DNA of 13,174 nucleotides from the NCBI GenBank assembly GCA_035271585.1, contig DATERL010000171.1:1-13174 (forward strand), written 5' to 3'. Below the pieces are notes generated by a model, which was not told the origin of the DNA, did not search any database, and was given only the letters and a program-made list of their open reading frames with translations. The DNA comes from Roseimarinus sp035271585. Its GTDB lineage: Bacteria > Bacteroidota > Bacteroidia > Bacteroidales > Prolixibacteraceae. Made by a program: the position numbers and the translations under genes. Below, piece by piece: positions 1-8,002 of the stretch (position 1 is the stretch's first letter; the number at the start of each line of letters is the position of its first letter).

Positions 1-85
1 CCATGTAATAATATTTTTTTAGGAATTTTATCTTTACAGAACAGTTAAGGAATTCCTTTTTTAGTATTGTCTTAATTTTGAGGTT

Positions 86-3000
86 ATGGTTCGAAACAAA
101 TATTTATACTTGATAATAGCCCTGTTGCTTATCATAGGTGTTTTCTTCTTTGCCAATTATTACCGAAATTCATTACAAGAAAAAAGCGTTAAAAGTGTTC
201 ATAATGAGTTGATATCGATAGCTTCGTTGAAAATTAAAAATATTGCCGATTGGTATATCGACGAGTTGGTTGATGCTCAATTTATAGCTCACAATAAATT
301 ATTGATTAATGGAATTATAAACTTTAAAAAACAACAGCTTCCTTCTGATTCTATGAGTTTAAACAGCTTTTTAGCAACTGTATTATTAGAACATGGCTAC
401 AAAGAGATACTCATTTTTAATTCGAACCAAACGTTGTTGTATAGTACACAAGCGTATAATATAGTGCCTGATCAGATCAGCAAAGGGATAAAAAAAGCAC
501 TTGTAACGCACGATGTTTTTACTACCGATTTATATATCGATAAAACCAACGATTCAATTTATATCGATTTTATCAGTCCAGTTATTCATGAAATAGCTGA
601 GTTTAACTTCATTGTTGTATTCCGCATGGATCCCAATCGTTTTCTATTTCCACTCATTCAAAACTGGCCTTTACCATCAGAAACTGCCGAGACCGCTATA
701 TTTAGAAAAGATTTAGATAGTATAATCTACTTAAACGAATTGCGGCACGAAAAAAATAGCGCTCTCAAGCTGTCGATTCCCGTTTCACGTACTGACATTT
801 CAGCTATTAAAGCATTATCAGGAAAATGGGGAATTGTTGAAGGTCTCGACTATCGAGGTGTTGAAGTTGTTTCGTATGTGAGTGAAATTCCTGGAACACC
901 ATGGTATATTATAGCCGAGGTTGATAAGTTGGAACTATACGATGGGATTAATAACCAAACCAGAGTATTTAATGTTTTTTTAGTGTTGTTTTTACTATTG
1001 GTTCTTACTTTAGTGGCTTTCGGTTATTCTAATTCTCAGAAAAACATCTTCAAGAAACTTTGGCTTGCACACGAAAAGTTTAAAACAACGCTTTATAGCA
1101 TTGGCGATGGGGTAATTACAACCGATAGTCATTCAAAAATTACTTATTTGAATCAAGTTGCCGAAACGTTAACTGGCTGGACCGAGAAAGATGCTATTGG
1201 ACTCGATATTGAGAAAGTCTTTCATATCATCAGTGAAGAAAACCTTCAAAAAGTTGAAAGCCTGGTTAAAAAAGTTATTGAGCAAGGGGAAATAGTTGGA
1301 TTAGCGAACCACACCTTGTTAATTTCAAAAGACGGAAATCACATCCCAATAGCAGATAGCGGAGCGCCTATTTTCGACAAGGATGGAACAATAACAGGAG
1401 TTGTACTCGTTTTTAGGGATCAAACCAAAGAGCGAGAACATAATCAAATTATCGAAGAACAACGTCGAAGGCTTTTTACCTTAATGTCGAATTTGCCGGG
1501 AATGGCATACCGTTGCAAAAACGATGAGTGGTGGACTATGGAATTTGTGAGCAAAGGTTGCTTCGATTTATTGGGTTATAGCGATTATGAAATTGAAGGC
1601 AATAAAAAAGTAACTTATGGCGAGTTGATAGTTCCCGACGACCGAGACTTGGTTCACCGAAAAGTAACTGAAGCCCTCGAAAAAAGAAGTTATTTCGAAA
1701 TGGAATACCGTATTATTGACCGAAGTGGAAAAGAACGATGGGTTTGGGAACGTGGACAAGGTGTGTTGAGCGGAAAGGGCGAAGTGATTGCTGTTGAGGG
1801 GTTTATTTCCGATATAACGCAGCAAAAATTAACTATAACAGCCTTGCGTCAAAGCGAAAAGCTTTTTCAAACATTGACTAACAATGCTGGTGTGGGCATT
1901 TTTAAAACTAACCAAAATGGACTTACTGTTTATGTAAATCCGAAGTATTGCGAATTGTCAGGTTCAACATATGATGACGCCTTAGGTCTCGGTTGGCTTA
2001 AAAATATACATCCCGACGACAAAGATCTACTCATTGATAATTGGCAAAAAGCATTCGACGATAAAGCTGAACATGTTGAGCAATATCGATTTTTACATCC
2101 CAATAACAAGGAAGTTTGGGTAAGTGGTCAGGTGTCTCCCGAGTTTGACCATAATCAGAAAATAATTGGCTATGTTGGCTACATTGCCGATGTAACCGAA
2201 AGAAAAGCTTCGGAAGAAGAGATTAAACAAAAAAAACTATTAATCGACACCGTTATAGAAAATATACCCGATGCCGTTTATATGAAAGATATAGAAGGAA
2301 GGAAATTGGTTGCTAATAACGCCGATATTATTAACTGCGGAGGAAAAACAGTTGAAGATGTTCTGGGGAAAAATGATTTCGATCTTTTCCCACCCGATAT
2401 CGCAGAACAGTTTTGGCAAAACGATTTACGAGTTTTACGCGATGGGGAAGTTATACTTAACCGTCTCGAGAAATTAAGCACTGTAAATGGCCAAACGAGA
2501 TGGTTGAATACTTCAAAAATTCCTTTAAAAGATGAAAATGGTAAAATAATAGGTTTGGTTGGAATTGGTCACGATATTACCCGCCGGATGAAAGATGAGG
2601 AGGAACGCATTAAACTTTCGACTGTGGTTGCTCAAACTCCTTTAAGTATAATGATTACTGATCCACAGGGGAATATTGAATATGTAAACCATACTTTTAC
2701 GAAAGTAACTGGTTATAGTGAAAAAGACGTTATTGGAAAAAATCCTCGGTTTTTAAAATCGGGAACATATAATGCCGAATTCTACGAAGAAATGTGGAAT
2801 ACATTGTTAAGCAAAAAAGTTTGGAGCAGTGAATTTCAAAATAAAAAGAAAAACGGTGAAATATATTGGGAATACGTTTTTATCACACCAATTCTAAACA
2901 GCAATGGAGAGTTAATTAATTATGCTGCCGTTCGGGAAGATATTACTGAAAAAAGAAAACTACTCGACGACCTTATGGCCGCTAAAGAGAAGGCAGAAGA

Positions 3001-3709
3001 AAGCGATAAGCTTAAAACTTCGTTTTTAGCTAACATGAGTCACGAAATCAGAACGCCGCTTAATTCTATACTCGGTTTCACCAGTATTCTTGAAGAATCG
3101 GAAGATATTTCAAAAGATGACAGGAGTTTGTACAGCAGTATTATTCGAAAAAGTTCAGATGGTTTGTTGCAAATCATTAACGATATTATTGATATATCGA
3201 GCCTCGAAACTGGACAACTTAAAATTAATATTTCGACCTTCGACGTAAATCGAATGTTGGATATCATAATGCGAGAGTTCACATTGCGAAAAACCGATAT
3301 GGGGAAAAATAAAGTTGAATTCCGAAAACTTGGCACTCCTCAGGAATTAATTTTGAATTCGGATCAGAATCGCTTAAATCAAATTTTTAATAATCTACTA
3401 AACAATGCCTTAAAGTTTACTGAGTCGGGTTATATTGAATTTGGCATACTGAAAGTGACCAAAGAATTCATCTATTTTAAAGTAGAAGATTCAGGCATTG
3501 GAATTCCAGCCGATATGTACGATCTGATTTTTGAACGCTTTAGGCAAGGTGATAATGAAGATACCCGTTTTTTTGGTGGTAATGGGCTAGGGCTTTCTAT
3601 TGTTAAAAATCTTATCGAACTCATGGGCGGAAGTATATCGGTCAATTCGGAGGAAGGAAAAGGCACTGTGTTTAATTTTAATTTACCTCACTCAATTTAT
3701 AAGAGATAA
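86..3709 (+). CDS. Membrane sensor histidine kinase, Cache sensor plus five PAS domains
   Basis: This 1207-residue protein should sense a periplasmic signal and autophosphorylate on histidine. Membrane helices lie at about 6-25 and 294-315. The periplasmic part between them resembles a double Cache domain: a helix with WYIDELVDAQFIA near the start and a late DYRGVEVV...PWYIIAEVD segment. Five PAS/PAC modules follow at roughly 330-450, 467-590, 593-715, 719-845 and 846-970. The HisKA motif NMSHEIRTPLN places the phosphoacceptor at H986. The ATPase domain has an N box with N1106/N1107, a DSGIGI G1 box from D1135, an F box FERFRQ, and a G2 box GGNGLGL from G1164. No receiver or Hpt domain follows and no response regulator gene lies in the window, so it is a classical, non-hybrid orphan kinase here. 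The ATG at 86 has a weak GAGG upstream, and the first membrane helix begins right after it. The ligand cannot be inferred. Confidence 0.93.
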   Translation: MVRNKYLYLIIALLLIIGVFFFANYYRNSLQEKSVKSVHNELISIASLKIKNIADWYIDELVDAQFIAHNKLLINGIINFKKQQLPSDSMSLNSFLATVLLEHGYKEILIFNSNQTLLYSTQAYNIVPDQISKGIKKALVTHDVFTTDLYIDKTNDSIYIDFISPVIHEIAEFNFIVVFRMDPNRFLFPLIQNWPLPSETAETAIFRKDLDSIIYLNELRHEKNSALKLSIPVSRTDISAIKALSGKWGIVEGLDYRGVEVVSYVSEIPGTPWYIIAEVDKLELYDGINNQTRVFNVFLVLFLLLVLTLVAFGYSNSQKNIFKKLWLAHEKFKTTLYSIGDGVITTDSHSKITYLNQVAETLTGWTEKDAIGLDIEKVFHIISEENLQKVESLVKKVIEQGEIVGLANHTLLISKDGNHIPIADSGAPIFDKDGTITGVVLVFRDQTKEREHNQIIEEQRRRLFTLMSNLPGMAYRCKNDEWWTMEFVSKGCFDLLGYSDYEIEGNKKVTYGELIVPDDRDLVHRKVTEALEKRSYFEMEYRIIDRSGKERWVWERGQGVLSGKGEVIAVEGFISDITQQKLTITALRQSEKLFQTLTNNAGVGIFKTNQNGLTVYVNPKYCELSGSTYDDALGLGWLKNIHPDDKDLLIDNWQKAFDDKAEHVEQYRFLHPNNKEVWVSGQVSPEFDHNQKIIGYVGYIADVTERKASEEEIKQKKLLIDTVIENIPDAVYMKDIEGRKLVANNADIINCGGKTVEDVLGKNDFDLFPPDIAEQFWQNDLRVLRDGEVILNRLEKLSTVNGQTRWLNTSKIPLKDENGKIIGLVGIGHDITRRMKDEEERIKLSTVVAQTPLSIMITDPQGNIEYVNHTFTKVTGYSEKDVIGKNPRFLKSGTYNAEFYEEMWNTLLSKKVWSSEFQNKKKNGEIYWEYVFITPILNSNGELINYAAVREDITEKRKLLDDLMAAKEKAEESDKLKTSFLANMSHEIRTPLNSILGFTSILEESEDISKDDRSLYSSIIRKSSDGLLQIINDIIDISSLETGQLKINISTFDVNRMLDIIMREFTLRKTDMGKNKVEFRKLGTPQELILNSDQNRLNQIFNNLLNNALKFTESGYIEFGILKVTKEFIYFKVEDSGIGIPADMYDLIFERFRQGDNEDTRFFGGNGLGLSIVKNLIELMGGSISVNSEEGKGTVFNFNLPHSIYKR

Positions 3710-3729
3710 ACAAGGTTGAAAATTTTAAG

Positions 3730-3760
3730 TTGGTTTTCTCTGGTTTATTTTTTTCCTTTG
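3730..3760 (+). promoter_or_regulatory. Candidate promoter for recR
   Basis: TTGG at 3730-3733 and TTCCTTTG at 3753-3760 resemble the Bacteroidota -33/-7 pair (TTTG and TAnnTTTG), about 20 bases apart. The -7 has one mismatch (T for A at its second base). It lies in the 75-base gap between the kinase stop and recR, with the start codon 25 bases further on. It is a weak match in AT-rich DNA and could be chance. Confidence 0.3.
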
Positions 3761-3784
3761 AAGTCCAGTTTTTAAAAAAGATAA

Positions 3785-4411
3785 ATGATACACGATAGAT
3801 TTCCATCAAAATTATTGGAAAACGCAGTTGAGGAGTTCGCCAAATTACCTGGAATTGGTAAGAAAACAGCGTTAAGATTGGTGTTATATTTGCTGAAGCA
3901 AACCCAATCGGAAGTCGATGAGTTTGGAAAAGCCATAATCGATTTGCGAAAAGACGTTAAACATTGTAATGTTTGCCACAACATATCCGATACCGAAACG
4001 TGTAATATTTGTGCGAGTCCATCACGCTCCGAGTCGGTTATATGTGTCGTGGAATCGATAAGGGAAGTGCTTTCGATTGAAAATACACACCAGTTTAATG
4101 GACGTTATCATGTTTTAGGAGGTGTAATTTCTCCTATGGATGGAGTAGGACCGGCCAATCTCGAAATCAATTCGTTGATCGAAAGAGTTAAAACTGGCGA
4201 AGTAATCGAAGTAATTTTAGCATTAAGCACAACTATGGAAGGCGATACTACCAATTTTTATATTTATAAAAAGTTGAAAGATTTCGAAGGAAAGATAAGC
4301 ACCATTGCACGTGGGGTGTCTGTTGGTGGCGAGTTGGAATATACCGACGAATTAACGCTTGGCCGATCGATCCGAAACCGTGTTAATTATAGCGACACCT
4401 TGAATAGTTGA
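3785..4411 (+). CDS. recR: Recombination mediator protein RecR
   Basis: This 208-residue protein has the usual RecR length and architecture. RecR works with RecO (and RecF) to load RecA onto SSB-coated single-stranded DNA at gaps during recombinational repair. In order, the sequence shows a helix-hairpin-helix DNA-binding motif LPGIGKKTALRL at 21-32 and a four-cysteine zinc site at C61, C64, C73 and C76. A Toprim domain then begins at ICVVES (acidic residue E90), and a conserved late segment RGVSVGGELEYTDE precedes the C-terminal tail. It follows the sensor kinase by 75 bases on the same strand but is functionally unrelated to it. The ATG at 3785 gives the standard N-terminus, with the HHH about 20 residues in. 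Confidence 0.97.
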   Translation: MIHDRFPSKLLENAVEEFAKLPGIGKKTALRLVLYLLKQTQSEVDEFGKAIIDLRKDVKHCNVCHNISDTETCNICASPSRSESVICVVESIREVLSIENTHQFNGRYHVLGGVISPMDGVGPANLEINSLIERVKTGEVIEVILALSTTMEGDTTNFYIYKKLKDFEGKISTIARGVSVGGELEYTDELTLGRSIRNRVNYSDTLNS

Positions 4412-4492
4412 GAAATGTGGAGTCTGCTTTTAAACATTAAATGTAATTGTAGTACTTCCTAAAATGTAAATTTAACACTATAAAAATCAAGA

Positions 4493-4891
4493 ATGAAGAT
4501 AGCAGTAGATTTCGACGGAACCATTGTTGAACATAGATACCCCGAAATTGGTAAAATCAGGCCATTTGCTTTCGAAACATTAAAAATGCTTCAAAATAAA
4601 GGACATGAGCTAATACTTTGGACTTATCGTGCAGGGATTTATCTCGACGATGCTGTCGAGTTTTGCCGTCAAAACGGGATCGAATTTTATGCCATCAATG
4701 CTAACTATCCCGAAGAAATATTTGACGATACTAAAAGTCGGAAAATTAATTGCGACTATTATATCGACGATCGTAACATTGGTGGCTTACCTTCGTGGGG
4801 CGAAATATTTCATTTGTTGCATCCCGACGATAACCTTGCAAAATTTGAAGAAACAACAGCTAAAACGAGAAAATCTTTTTGGCGACGCTAA
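4493..4891 (+). CDS. Small HAD-superfamily hydrolase (BT0820-like)
   Basis: This 132-residue protein has all four HAD motifs: DFDGT with nucleophile D6 and acid/base D8, T44 in LILWTYR (motif II), K84 in SRKINCDYY (motif III), and metal-binding D92-D93 in YIDDRNIGG (motif IV). That set predicts a cytoplasmic Mg-dependent phosphatase acting through a phospho-aspartate. There is no obvious large cap domain. The sequence resembles a compact family I associate with Bacteroides BT0820, whose natural substrate I do not know. It lies 81 bases after recR and 63 bases before a glycosyltransferase gene, so a role in phosphosugar metabolism for glycan synthesis is possible but rests only on proximity. 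The final dozen residues (TAKTRKSFWRR) are basic and look dispensable. Confidence 0.85.
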   Translation: MKIAVDFDGTIVEHRYPEIGKIRPFAFETLKMLQNKGHELILWTYRAGIYLDDAVEFCRQNGIEFYAINANYPEEIFDDTKSRKINCDYYIDDRNIGGLPSWGEIFHLLHPDDNLAKFEETTAKTRKSFWRR

Positions 4892-4902
4892 TATGTTTTT
4901 GT

Positions 4903-4932
4903 CGTTTACGTTTATTAATAGTTAACGAAACG
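4903..4932. repeat. Imperfect inverted repeat between HAD and glycosyltransferase genes
   Basis: CGTTTACGTT at 4903-4912 can pair with AACGAAACG at 4924-4932, giving nine base pairs with one bulged A around an 11-base AT-rich loop. It starts 12 bases after the HAD stop codon and ends 22 bases before the next start. No clean T-run follows, so it is a poor intrinsic terminator. It may be an RNA-processing or attenuating hairpin, or chance. Confidence 0.3.
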
Positions 4933-4954
4933 CTTTTGAACCTAAACCTTTAAA

Positions 4955-6910
4955 ATGAAACTTTCGATAGTAATAGTTAATTATAATGTTAAGCATTTTC
5001 TCGAACAGTGTTTGCACTCGGTCGACAAGGCTGTAAAAAATATCAGTGCCGAAGTTTTTGTGGTTGATAATAATTCGGTCGATGGGTCAACCGGGATGCT
5101 TATCCATAATTTTCCCCATGTAAAACTTATTGCTAATACCAAAAATGTTGGCTTCTCGAAAGCCAATAACCAAGCCATCCGAAAATCGCAAGGCGAATAC
5201 GTATTGTTGCTCAACCCCGATACTGTTGTTGAAGAAGATACTTTTGAAAAAATCATTCAATTTATGGATACTCGACCCGATGTTGGTGGTTTGGGAGTTA
5301 AAATGATTGATGGCAGAGGGAAGTTCCTGCCCGAATCGAAACGAGGATTGCCTACTCCATGGGTCGCTTTTTATAAAATGTTTGGCATATCGTCATTGTT
5401 TAAGAAATCGAAAAAATTTGGAAAATATCATCTTTCGTACCTCGATGAAAACCAAATACACGAAGTTGAAGTACTGGCTGGTGCATTTATGCTTATGCGT
5501 AAAGAAACACTCGATAAAGTTGGCTTGCTCGACGAAGACTACTTTATGTATGGTGAGGACATTGACCTATCGTATCGGATAACCAAAGGTGGTTACAAGA
5601 ACATCTATTTCCCCGAAACAACCATTATTCATTATAAAGGAGAAAGCACCAAAAAGGGCAGTTTGAACTATGTACGCATGTTTTACAATGCCATGATAAT
5701 ATTTGCACGCAAACATTTTTCAAAACAGTATGCCGGATTTTTCTCAGTTTTTATTCACCTGGCCATTTATTTTAGGGCAATGTTGGCTGCTACTTCACGC
5801 TTAATTAAAATATTGTGGTTGCCAATTCTCGATTTTCTGTTTATTTTTATTGGGTTTTGTTTTTTGTTGCCCTACTGGGAAGCGCTCAGGTTTGAACCCG
5901 GCTACTATCCCGATTCGCTCGTTCGCTTTGCGGTGCCTGCTTATATTTTGGTTTGGTTAATCTCGATTTATTATTCGGGAGGCTATGATAAGCCGGTTAG
6001 GTTATTCAAAACATATCGGGGTATAATATATGGAACCGTACTGATTTTGGTGGTTTATTCGTTATTGCCAAACAGTGCCCGTTTTTCAAGGGCAATTATT
6101 CTTTTGGGTGCGGCATTGTCGTTATTGTTGCTTTCCCTATCAAGGCTTCTGCTCCATTTCGCAATTGGTAACGATTATAAAATTGGTGCACAAAAACCCA
6201 AAAGAGTTGCCATAGTGGGTTTAAAAAAAGAAAGTGGAAGGGTAAGCGATTTGCTTCAACAAACCGGTGTGGCAACCAATATAGTGGGCTACATATCGCC
6301 TAAGCAAAAAACCCGTTCAGAAAAATACATGGGGTCAATTGATCAGGTAAGCGAAATTATTCGTGTTAATAAAATTGAAGAATTGATATTTTGCGCCGAC
6401 GATATTAGTTCCCGAACTGTAATACGTACTATGCTCAATTTGTCGGGTTTCGACATCGATTACAAAATAGCACCGCCTGCCAGTGCGTCAATTATTGGGA
6501 GCAATTCAATTGATACAGCCGGCGATTTGTACGTGGTTAACGTGAACGCCATATCGCGTGAAAAAAATATGCGTAACAAACGATTACTTGATGTAACGCT
6601 GGCTTTTTTCTTTTTAATCTTCTCTCTTTTAATTGTTTGGTTAGTAGAAAAAAAACTAGGCTTTTTTAAAAACATTTTTCAGGTAATATTGAAAAAGAAA
6701 AGCTGGGTGGGTTATCACAAAGTAAACACTGAATTGTATTTGGGATTGCCGGTCATTCTCGAAGGTGTTATCAAAATCAGCGAGGCCATCAAAAAGGTTG
6801 AGGTGAATAACGATGATATTGACAGAGCTAACATGGTTTATGCTAAAGATTATAAAATTCAAAAAGATATTGAGCTGATATTTAAAGCTTTCAATAAACT
6901 AGGACAATAA
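4955..6910 (+). CDS. Family 2 glycosyltransferase fused to membrane/Rossmann domain of a degenerate phosphoglycosyl transferase
   Basis: This is a 651-residue two-part membrane protein. Residues 1-250 are a GT-A glycosyltransferase of the rhamnosyltransferase (WbbL-like) type: IVIVNYN, DNNSVDGS at 38-45, LLLNPDT ending at T90, and the catalytic-base region FMYGEDIDLSYR with E201, D202 and D204. It should transfer a nucleotide-activated sugar to a lipid- or glycan-linked acceptor on the cytoplasmic face. Hydrophobic helices follow at about 258-280, 287-308, 324-343, 355-373 and 380-402. A Rossmann-like domain then starts at KRVAIVGL (416-423). This order resembles polyprenyl-phosphate sugar-phosphate transferases of the WbaP type. 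The C-terminal region keeps KRLLDV (542-547) and a hydrophobic anchor, a WVG remnant and a YAKDYKIQKDIELIFKAF ending. It lacks the KFRSM block and the catalytic Asp-Glu pair. I infer a catalytically dead second half. A GNAT gene starts 2 bases after the stop. Confidence 0.8.
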   Translation: MKLSIVIVNYNVKHFLEQCLHSVDKAVKNISAEVFVVDNNSVDGSTGMLIHNFPHVKLIANTKNVGFSKANNQAIRKSQGEYVLLLNPDTVVEEDTFEKIIQFMDTRPDVGGLGVKMIDGRGKFLPESKRGLPTPWVAFYKMFGISSLFKKSKKFGKYHLSYLDENQIHEVEVLAGAFMLMRKETLDKVGLLDEDYFMYGEDIDLSYRITKGGYKNIYFPETTIIHYKGESTKKGSLNYVRMFYNAMIIFARKHFSKQYAGFFSVFIHLAIYFRAMLAATSRLIKILWLPILDFLFIFIGFCFLLPYWEALRFEPGYYPDSLVRFAVPAYILVWLISIYYSGGYDKPVRLFKTYRGIIYGTVLILVVYSLLPNSARFSRAIILLGAALSLLLLSLSRLLLHFAIGNDYKIGAQKPKRVAIVGLKKESGRVSDLLQQTGVATNIVGYISPKQKTRSEKYMGSIDQVSEIIRVNKIEELIFCADDISSRTVIRTMLNLSGFDIDYKIAPPASASIIGSNSIDTAGDLYVVNVNAISREKNMRNKRLLDVTLAFFFLIFSLLIVWLVEKKLGFFKNIFQVILKKKSWVGYHKVNTELYLGLPVILEGVIKISEAIKKVEVNNDDIDRANMVYAKDYKIQKDIELIFKAFNKLGQ

Positions 6911-6912
6911 AG

Positions 6913-7431
6913 ATGAAACTGGGCAACAAACAAATAACACTGCGTGCATTAGAACCCAACGATGTTGAATTGCTTTACCAATGGGAAAACGACACGCGGG
7001 TTTGGCGAGTAAGCAATACGCATGCTCCCTTATCGAAATTTATTCTGGCCAATTACATCAAATCAACCAATAACGATATTTGGGAAAGCAAGCAACTGCG
7101 CTTGGTAATTGAAAATGAATACCAAATACCTGTTGGTACGGTAGAGCTTTTCGATTTTGATCCTTATCACGGAAGGGCAGGAGTGGGGATTATGATTTTC
7201 GACGATTCGGAAAAGCGCAAAGGACTTGCAAGCCAAACCTTGGATATTATTATTGAATATTCATTGGTTGAGTTGGGACTCAACCAATTGTATGCTAACA
7301 TTGCCGCATCGAATACAGCTAGTATGCAACTTTTTAAAAAAGTAGGTTTCGAAATTACGGGGGTAAAAAAGCAGTGGTTGCGAACACCAACTGGCTGGGA
7401 TGATGAGAATTTACTTCAAAAGAAGCTCTGA
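6913..7431 (+). CDS. GNAT N-acetyltransferase, RimJ/RimL type
   Basis: This 172-residue protein is predicted to move an acetyl group from acetyl-CoA to an amine. The opening ITLRALEPNDVELLYQWEND is typical of the RimJ/RimL subgroup. The acetyl-CoA loop is KRKGLASQTL at 101-110 (R102, G104, A106), and the second CoA-side motif is NTASMQLFKKVGF at 134-146. Members of this subgroup acetylate ribosomal protein N-termini, polyamines or amino sugars, and sequence alone does not decide which. It begins 2 bases after the glycosyltransferase stop, so the two are almost certainly co-transcribed and translationally coupled. That favours a sugar or cell-surface substrate, by context only. Its stop is 1 base from the stop of the convergent minus-strand gene, leaving no room for a separate terminator. 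Confidence 0.88.
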   Translation: MKLGNKQITLRALEPNDVELLYQWENDTRVWRVSNTHAPLSKFILANYIKSTNNDIWESKQLRLVIENEYQIPVGTVELFDFDPYHGRAGVGIMIFDDSEKRKGLASQTLDIIIEYSLVELGLNQLYANIAASNTASMQLFKKVGFEITGVKKQWLRTPTGWDDENLLQKKL

Positions 7432-7432
7432 T

Positions 7433-7900
7433 TTATTGCTTTAGTAAGCTGTAATCGGGCAATTCGGGTAAGAAATTGTACCGCTTGTTTTCGAAATCAA
7501 CTTCGCAACAAAAATGTTCTACCCCATTGGTTATAAACAAATAAGGAACTTTTAGCTCAAGATTATAAACTGCAATTTGGTCGAAGGTGCTTTGACTAAT
7601 TTTAACCGTTGGCGCCTTGCACTCAACCAATAAAACCGGTTTCGCTTTTTTTGAATAGGCTACAATATCATAGCGTAAATTCTGTCCATTAATTCGTATC
7701 GTTTTTTCGACTGCCATATTGCTAATTGGAAAGTGTTTAACATCGCGAAAATAGTGCAGGCAATTCTGACGCACCCATTCTTCGGGCGTAAGTATAACAT
7801 AGCGTTTTCGCGAATTGTCGAAAATGAAAAGTTTTCCGTTCTTTTCTTCTAATTTGAATGACGATGATGGAAAATTCAGTTTTGGCAAATCAATTTCCAT
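7433..7900 (-). CDS. Orphan HsdR N-terminal-like (PD-(D/E)XK fold) protein
   Basis: This protein of about 155 residues matches the stand-alone domain related to the N-terminus of type I restriction subunit R (HSDR_N_2-like). Numbering from the ATG at 7900, the nuclease-fold residues are present: E65, D78 in RYDIVAYS, E93 and K95 in LLVECKAP, and Q108 in TFDQIAVYN. No helicase, methylase or specificity gene is nearby, so it is not a restriction system. Its role is unknown, though possible nuclease activity is suggested by the intact D-ExK-Q set. I chose the ATG at 7900 because it gives the family-like start MEIDLPKLNFP. An in-frame ATG at 7954 would add a basic 18-residue extension (MKGITRKELILGKKKRET). 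It is divergent from amn-holA, a neighbourhood I recall from other Bacteroidota. Confidence 0.82.
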   Translation of the reverse strand: MEIDLPKLNFPSSSFKLEEKNGKLFIFDNSRKRYVILTPEEWVRQNCLHYFRDVKHFPISNMAVEKTIRINGQNLRYDIVAYSKKAKPVLLVECKAPTVKISQSTFDQIAVYNLELKVPYLFITNGVEHFCCEVDFENKRYNFLPELPDYSLLKQ

Positions 7901-7971
7901 TGTTTCTCTCTTTTTTTTGCCTAAAATTAACTCTTTTCTGGTAATCCCCTTCATTCATTATTTGTAATTTG

Positions 7972-7979
7972 TATTTTTG
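7972..7979 (+). promoter_or_regulatory. Candidate -7 element for the amn-holA-rhomboid operon
   Basis: TATTTTTG matches the Bacteroidota -7 consensus TAnnTTTG exactly and sits 23 bases before the amn start codon. I find no clear TTG at the expected -33 spacing, so the promoter is only half supported. The same gap must also hold the divergent promoter of the HsdR-N-like gene, for which I see no good match. Confidence 0.35.
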
Positions 7980-8002
7980 TTGAAGTCACAAAAAGAAAAC
8001 GG

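Noticed and set aside
29..36. TATCTTTA as a -7 element for the sensor kinase
   Set aside because: One mismatch at the key final G and no TTG at the expected -33 distance.
47..62. AAGGAATTCCTT followed by T residues, looking like a terminator for an upstream gene
   Set aside because: The palindrome leaves only a 4-bp stem once a loop is allowed, and no gene end is visible in the first 85 bases.
1568..3666. Several minus-strand reading frames inside the sensor kinase
   Set aside because: All are antisense to intact PAS, HisKA or ATPase domains and encode low-complexity products without family features.
4467..4474. TAAATTTA as a -7 for the HAD hydrolase gene
   Set aside because: The final base mismatches the consensus and the nearest TTG is only 17 bases upstream; such matches are common in AT-rich DNA.
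4629..4925. Plus-strand reading frame of 98 codons overlapping the HAD gene
   Set aside because: It lies mostly inside the well-supported HAD gene in another frame and its product has no recognisable family features.
7433..7954. A type I restriction-modification locus
   Set aside because: Only an HsdR-N-like domain is present; no helicase, HsdM or HsdS lies anywhere in the window.
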